The notes under the pieces are model-generated. The model saw only the letters and a list, made by a program, of their open reading frames with translations, made no database searches and was not told the origin of the DNA. A program made the translations under genes and the position numbers. From the NCBI GenBank assembly GCA_963969345.1, contig OZ017770.1:2303246-2367245 (forward strand): a stretch of DNA of 64,000 nucleotides. Reading direction: 5' to 3'. Below, in pieces: positions 59,467 through 64,000 of this stretch; positions within the stretch are counted from its first letter, which is position 1; every line of letters starts with the position of its first letter. The DNA comes from Turbatrix aceti. Taxonomy: Eukaryota; Nematoda; Chromadorea; Rhabditida; Panagrolaimidae.

Positions 59467-60642
59467 CTACTCCTTGATGTCGGCGTCATGAACCTGCTGG
59501 CGAATGCTCTCAACTTCATGAGAAATGTACGTGCGCGAGAGTTTCTTGACATCCAGGCAGATGGTGCGAATGATGGCGTCGGTGACGGCATAGGGATCGC
59601 AGTTGGACGACGGACGACGATCCTCAAAGTATCCATGGCCGTCAACTTCGGTCGATCGAGGAATGCGGATGCTAGCAGCACGGCTGGCGACGCCGTAGCT
59701 GAACTTCGTGATGGAAGCGGTTTCGTGGCGACCGGTGAGACGGCGCTCGTTGTCCTTGCCTTCGGTGGGATCGTAGTAGGCAATGTGCGAAGCGTGAGCG
59801 GGGCGCAGCTTCTCGATGGCCGTGATGATGTGCTGGTATCCACCGGGCTGGCGCATTCTCTCGGTCGAGACGTTGGTGTGGCATCCAGCGCCGTTCCAGT
59901 CACCAGGAATGGGCTTGGGGTCAAGCGAGATGACGACGCCGTATTCCTCAGCGATGCGGTGGATCAGGAATCGTGAGATCCAGAGCTCATCGCCCATCGA
60001 GATGCCTTCGCAGGGACCGACTTGGTACTCCCACTGGCCGGGCATGACTTCGGCGTTGATGCCGCTGATCTTGATGCCAGCGTAGATACAAGCACGGTAG
60101 TGAGCTTCAACGACGTCGCGGCCGAAGACACGGTTCGATCCGACACCGCAGTAGTAAGGGCCCTGGGGTCCGGGGAAGCCGCTCTTGGGCCATCCGAATG
60201 GGTGTCCGTCGATATCCATCATGGTGTACTCCTGTTCCATTCCAAACCAGGGATGCTCGTTCTTGACGGCCTCCATCGTTTGCTGAGCACGACGACGGTT
60301 GTTCGTAGGATGAGGCTGCATCTTGTTGTCCAGAGTCTCGCAGAGAACCAGGATATGGGGATCGCGACGGAAGGGATCGCGGTAGATGGCGACGGGCTTG
60401 ATGAAGACATCAGAGTCGGAGCCACCAGATTGGCCAGTCGATGAGCCGTCAAAGTTCCAGACAGGCAGATCGTCGGGGTTGGTCGGGCGCTTGGTCAGCG
60501 TGCGAGTCTTACTGCGGATGTTTTGGCCGGTGCCGTCAATCCAGATGTACTCAGCCTGGACGGCTCCTTCGATCGGAAGATCCAGCAGACGGCTGGTGAT
60601 GACCTTGTCGGTGGAGAATTGTTCACGAATGTTAAGCGCCAT
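59467..60642 (-). CDS. GLUL: Glutamine synthetase (type II, cytosolic)
   Basis: A single exon encodes 391 residues, somewhat longer than vertebrate enzymes (373). It makes glutamine from glutamate, ammonia and ATP. Conserved motifs are Trp-Asn-Phe-Asp-Gly-Ser-Ser-Thr (beta-grasp latch), Met-Glu-Gln-Glu-Tyr (metal site), [18 protein letters not shown], and Arg-Ile-Pro-Arg. The gene is intronless in coding sequence and strongly biased to C- or G-ending codons, unlike its neighbours, which fits high expression. CTTTTCAG on the minus strand ends 9 bases before the ATG, so a 5' intron or spliced leader is likely and it is not simply a processed retrogene. A TTATAA lies about 110 bp upstream. Confidence 0.95.
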   Translation of the reverse strand: MALNIREQFSTDKVITSRLLDLPIEGAVQAEYIWIDGTGQNIRSKTRTLTKRPTNPDDLPVWNFDGSSTGQSGGSDSDVFIKPVAIYRDPFRRDPHILVLCETLDNKMQPHPTNNRRRAQQTMEAVKNEHPWFGMEQEYTMMDIDGHPFGWPKSGFPGPQGPYYCGVGSNRVFGRDVVEAHYRACIYAGIKISGINAEVMPGQWEYQVGPCEGISMGDELWISRFLIHRIAEEYGVVISLDPKPIPGDWNGAGCHTNVSTERMRQPGGYQHIITAIEKLRPAHASHIAYYDPTEGKDNERRLTGRHETASITKFSYGVASRAASIRIPRSTEVDGHGYFEDRRPSSNCDPYAVTDAIIRTICLDVKKLSRTYISHEVESIRQQVHDADIKE

Positions 60643-61900
60643 TGTTGCAGACTGAAAAGGGCCAAATTACTTTTTATCAGACCAAACGAACATCACGCCA
60701 AACTGGGGTAGGTAAAACCTGTAAACTGGGGGGCTGTATCAAGTTACCGCTTATAAAGGAGGATCGGAAGTGAGTGCCTCCCCCTTTTTACCGTGTTTCA
60801 AGGAGGAGGCCCCAGAATGCAAAGATCAACACGATTCGCATACAGACAAGTTCTGATCGCAGTTCTAGATATGCCCCGATGCCCGACGTTCCTTGCTCGC
60901 CTTCGCGGATTGTCGTGAAAAAAAACTAATAATCATTCCTTGCACAACACCGAGACAACCGACCAACCACAGTCTTGGCTGTAGGACTAACAAATGATTC
61001 TATCACAATCGATCACTCCATTGTAGGTACCGCCCGTCAGGTCAGAGGTCAGCAGGTTAAAATCCGTCAGACAGGATGGGGCGTTATAATGCTATTCCGG
61101 GAACAATTGTATCGAGAGGTGAAAAGTGCATTGTTTTGGATATAATTTCAAGGTGCATTGTTGCTTCAGGTAGAATGGTTCAAAGCAATACAATGCAATC
61201 ACTTGATGACATTGTGAACACCCATTCAATTCTAAAAAAATGAGTAATGTCTGGCCATCATATTTTCATCAGTGCACAGAACAGTCAACAAAGGATTATG
61301 ATATCGAGTCTGCCTGCCAAGTTATCAACGAGTTCATCGTGCTTAATGATCTGAGAAGATGGACTTTGTTGCGAGCAATCTTTGTTATCTTTCTTTCATG
61401 ACCTGGTAATATATCTTTCACGCTTTGTTTTATGCTCTCCCTTACAGTACATAAATAATGTGAGTGCCCACACTGACAATTCATCTTCTGACTTGAGTAA
61501 TGAGGTTTTCCCTCAAAACGAACGCAATTTCTGCGTTCTCGAAAACGTCACGTATGCCACGTACTGAGATTTGTATTATGAGTGTCAATCATCTCGGCAT
61601 TCACCTAGAGCAAAAAAAACCTGCGACATGCACTCAGAAATGTTATGCTGCAAAAAATCACTGTTCTGAAAATAGAAATCACGGCAGACAAAAATCAGTG
61701 CTCTTTGCTCTTACTTAATCTCGTCGCGACGTGTGATTAGAGCAAAAAGAACGAGGAAACTTAGCAGCTGTTTATTTATCGATAACTTTTATCCACAGAA
61801 AAAAAGACAGAACAGAGGGTTCAAATCGCTCATTGTGTCATTTTTCACCAGCTAATAACAATAGAGATTTTTTTACGTTGTGTCTTGCCGTTGTTGATTA
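60643..61900. other. Intergenic upstream of glutamine synthetase
   Basis: This holds the glutamine synthetase promoter and the 3' flank of the RLamide precursor. Apart from a DR1 site at 61039-61051, no gene, tRNA or repeat was recognised. Short frames near 61382-61718 look like chance. Confidence 0.45.
61039..61051 (+). promoter_or_regulatory. Perfect DR1 nuclear-receptor element
   Basis: AGGTCAGAGGTCA is two exact AGGTCA half-sites separated by one base, the consensus for HNF4/RXR-type nuclear receptors. A third half-like AGGTTA follows two bases later (61054-61059). It lies about 400 bp upstream of the glutamine synthetase start codon. Binding is inferred from sequence only. Confidence 0.5.
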
Positions 61901-62272
61901 TTACTGATTATCGGTGCTCCACTCGTTGTGTGCAGCATGTTCGCTTTGTCGCATCATTGGATCGGAGCGGCCCAGGCGCATCATGTTAGCGATTCTATTT
62001 GATCGGCGTTGTCTCTCGTCTAGGAACTCGAGCGTTGAAGACGACAGCAATGGTGCGGCCGGAATCAGACGAAATCTACAAGGACACGGAAATTGGTAAT
62101 CTGTCTAGTTGATGAAAGGGAGGTAAACAGAAAAGGTATAGATAATTATCAGTAACACCTACCTGGGATTCACGACGTATTCAGGAAATTGGTTTGTTGC
62201 CTTTTCACTGCTCACAACAGACACAACGATGATGAGACCAAGGAAAACGCAGACTGGGTGAATCGCGACCAT
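61901..62272 (-). CDS. Candidate amidated neuropeptide precursor (RLamide type)
   Basis: Exons on the minus strand: 62163-62272 and 61901-62075; 94 residues. A clear signal peptide (residues 1-22, hydrophobic core Val-Phe-Leu-Gly-Leu-Ile-Ile-Val) is followed by a short acidic/Pro spacer. Then Arg-Gln-Arg-Arg is followed by Ser-Asn-Arg-Ile-Ala-Asn-Met-Met-Arg-Leu-Gly-Arg and a Met/Gln/His-rich tail. The tetrabasic-like site before and the Gly-Arg after predict an amidated peptide ending Met-Met-Arg-Leu-NH2. The Met-x-Arg-Leu-amide end recalls molluscan and annelid myomodulins, not a nematode family known to me. The small size, secretion signal and cleavage layout support a peptide precursor; the identity of the mature peptide is inferred. 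Confidence 0.6.
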
Positions 62273-62929
62273 ATTGGCGAACAGTAATGCTAAAAATGGA
62301 ATACAAATGAGAGCTATGCCACGGATTTCCGAAAAGCAGACAGCAAAAAAATATTTAACACGAATAATAAGCCTACTTTTTTTTGCCACCCAAAAAGGGA
62401 TCAAAGTCATTGGGACGGTGTAATTAAACCCTCCCCCGTCACGCTTCCAATTTGATGGCGAAAACAAAAACAGAAAATGCAAGGAAGCCACTAGTTTATC
62501 GCTTTGGCAAAGGATACAACTGCTGAACACCTACAACCAAACCCGCAATAACATGACATTCGCTAATTTTTTAGACTCCTGCCGAAGTCAGGTATAAATA
62601 TTTTGTTCATAACGACACAATCTGCTGCCCTTTATACAATTTAAAAGACGTCGACGAACAAGAAGCATTCATCGTTGCAGCTATGGGGCTGGACGTCACT
62701 TTTCGTTAACCTTCATCCACCCTTTTGCTCAGAGTACCTTTACTTACATATTACTTGATAACTGCTCAGCATAATGCACGAATTGAGCCATGCGAAGCAT
62801 CAATGATGGCATCTGTCGTAATCAAACTTACGCAATTCAGTATTACCATATGTAATCTTGTAAAAAAGACAAATTTGGCATTTTTATTCGTCTCAGAATA
62901 TACGTCAAAGGCAATGGGGTATACATTTA
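62273..62929. other. Intergenic
   Basis: This is the upstream region of the RLamide precursor and the 3' flank of the glutathione S-transferase, both on the minus strand. The minus-strand frame continuing to 62530 lies before the chosen signal-peptide Met and is probably untranslated. Nothing else was recognised. Confidence 0.4.
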
Positions 62930-63631
62930 TTACTTCCGATTGGAAATATACGATGATAATTCGGGTAAACTGTGGATCCGATCAACATGGGCGGTAATTT
63001 CAGGAAAATCTTTGAAGGCAGATGGCTCGAGGGTTCTTAGGCTGTCAAAGTACTCACTGCAGATAAAATCGACATAGGTCAGGCCAGACTTAACGTAATA
63101 TCCCGACTTGGCTTCCTTAAGATATGCTACGAATATTGGAAGCTTGTTTTGAATCATCGGAATGAAATGTTGTTCTCTGGCTTCGTCCAAATCTCCTGTT
63201 TTGAATCCTATGCGGATATAGAACCAAGGTGCAGTCTGCTGATAGCTGTCCTTTAACAAATCGGCAATGGAATCGACCTTTGCTCGTTCTAGATTTGTTT
63301 TTCCAGTCAGTTCTAAAAAATAGTGAATAACAAAATGAAAAGTTTGAAAATAAATTTACGATAGATGCGCCCGAGATAACGCATTATTGCATGAGATTGA
63401 CAGATTTTCTGATTCCCAACTTTGAGAACCGGCAGAGTACCTTGCGGCATACCTGCAGACAATGGTAATACAAGTTCTAGCGAAACACAAAAACTTACTT
63501 TTCTTCACACTTTGCCATTCCTCAAAATTGAACCTAACATCCTCAAATTTAACATCCTTGTAGTGAAGAAGCAGCCGAATAGGCTCCGCAAGGTTCCGGA
63601 CGTCAAAATAATACAACGTGTATTCCGGCAT
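62930..63631 (-). CDS. Glutathione S-transferase, sigma-like
   Basis: Exons on the minus strand: 63499-63631, 63360-63452, 62930-63312; 202 residues, typical for the family. The N-terminal thioredoxin-like domain begins Tyr-Thr-Leu-Tyr-Tyr-Phe-Asp with the catalytic Tyr near residue 7-8, then Arg-Asn-Leu-Ala-Glu-Pro-Ile-Arg. Ser-Met-Pro-Gln-Gly-Thr-Leu-Pro-Val-Leu and Gln-Ser-His-Ala-Ile-Met-Arg-Tyr-Leu-Gly-Arg form the glutathione site. The helical C-terminal domain has Tyr-Val-Lys-Ser-Gly-Leu-Thr-Tyr-Val-Asp, where the family usually has Gly-x-x-x-Thr-x-x-Asp. Sigma GSTs detoxify lipid peroxidation products and can make prostaglandin D2. Both introns are in phase 1. Confidence 0.9.
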
Positions 63632-64000
63632 GAAGCCAAAAGGATTACTATCTGCATGTGTGTTTTAAAACTTTTCTACAAAGCGCAAAGTAACGAGGCG
63701 TAGCATTTTTATTTGTGCCTTTTTTGTCAATTTCCATAGCTACGACTTCTAGGCTGACAAATCTCTACAAAGTAGAAACTATAGCATTTTTTTAAAAACA
63801 AAATGTTTATCTGTTGCGTTAACGGGGCAAAAAACGTTGTTTAAACGCAAAAATTGCATGGTGTTGTGAAAGATGTTGATGAAGCCCTTTTAATTTGTAT
63901 GCACTAAATTAGCACTCGGAGCAATCTGTTAATTTTGTCTGTATTTAGAAATATTGTCGGGAAACCTCATTGCTTAGAAATCAGTTGTTTAATTGTTTGT
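63632..64000. other. Right edge, upstream of the glutathione S-transferase
   Basis: AT-rich sequence with no recognisable gene. It probably includes the promoter of the glutathione S-transferase. Confidence 0.4.

Noticed and set aside
59488..60655. Long plus-strand open frames opposite glutamine synthetase
   Set aside because: They are antisense shadows produced by the strong third-position C/G bias of the glutamine synthetase gene.
61790..61835. GGTTCAAATC resembling a tRNA T-loop
   Set aside because: No matching acceptor, D or anticodon stems could be placed around it.

Overview
This is a 64 kb window of animal nuclear DNA, compact and intron-rich. Introns are mostly 41-70 bp, and almost every gene was assembled here from several exons joined at GT-AG sites (two joins look like GC-AG). 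A nematode is the most likely source. The evidence is a neuropeptide precursor with an NLP-2/22/23-type peptide (ending Gly-Leu-Arg-Pro-Gly-Lys-Arg), a CLINT1/RSD-3 epsin-related gene, and about ten genes with a strong 3' splice site a few bases before the start codon and no coding exon upstream, the pattern expected of spliced-leader trans-splicing. The clade cannot be fixed from this window. All exon coordinates are manual; the reading frame closes (total length divisible by three) for every multi-exon model listed.

Layout: 1-3071 (+) end of a nephrin/SYG-2-like Ig receptor, open at the left edge; 4564-5707 (+) RIIa/IQ sperm Sp17-like protein; 6222-6969 (-) small Cys-rich membrane protein; 7518-8821 (-) WDR54 and 9416-13700 (+) WDR24 (GATOR2), head to head; 13844-14587 (-) F-box protein; 15802-17678 (-) EAAT-type glutamate transporter; 19429-21505 (+) BPI/LBP-family protein, tail to tail with 21574-25823 (-) the junctional protein Mesh; 26371-28392 (+) EDEM1-type mannosidase-like protein; 28448-28945 (-) small acidic protein with a SUMO-interaction-like motif; 31474-34697 (-) divergent ADA2 (SAGA adaptor); 35489-35910 (-) PTRHD1 and 36089-36553 (+) prefoldin 1, head to head; 37227-37782 (-) type I membrane protein; a 7.7 kb gene-poor stretch; 45452-45736 (+) RPamide-type neuropeptide precursor; 46043-47800 (-) BBS4; 49757-50855 (+) small heat-shock protein; 51414-53192 (-) CLINT1/RSD-3; 53789-56371 (-) GUF1 and 56561-58540 (+) adiponectin receptor, head to head; 59467-60642 (-) intronless glutamine synthetase; 61901-62272 (-) a second candidate neuropeptide precursor (RLamide type); 62930-63631 (-) sigma-like glutathione S-transferase.

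The genes are mostly unrelated housekeeping, neuronal and epithelial functions and do not form one pathway. The most unusual items are the RLamide precursor, a possible read-on isoform of the ADA2 gene whose two extra exons keep the frame, a decayed copy of part of that gene 4 kb away, a 178 bp foldback element in a Mesh intron, a glutamate transporter with an altered serine-rich hairpin motif, and a perfect DR1 nuclear-receptor site upstream of glutamine synthetase.
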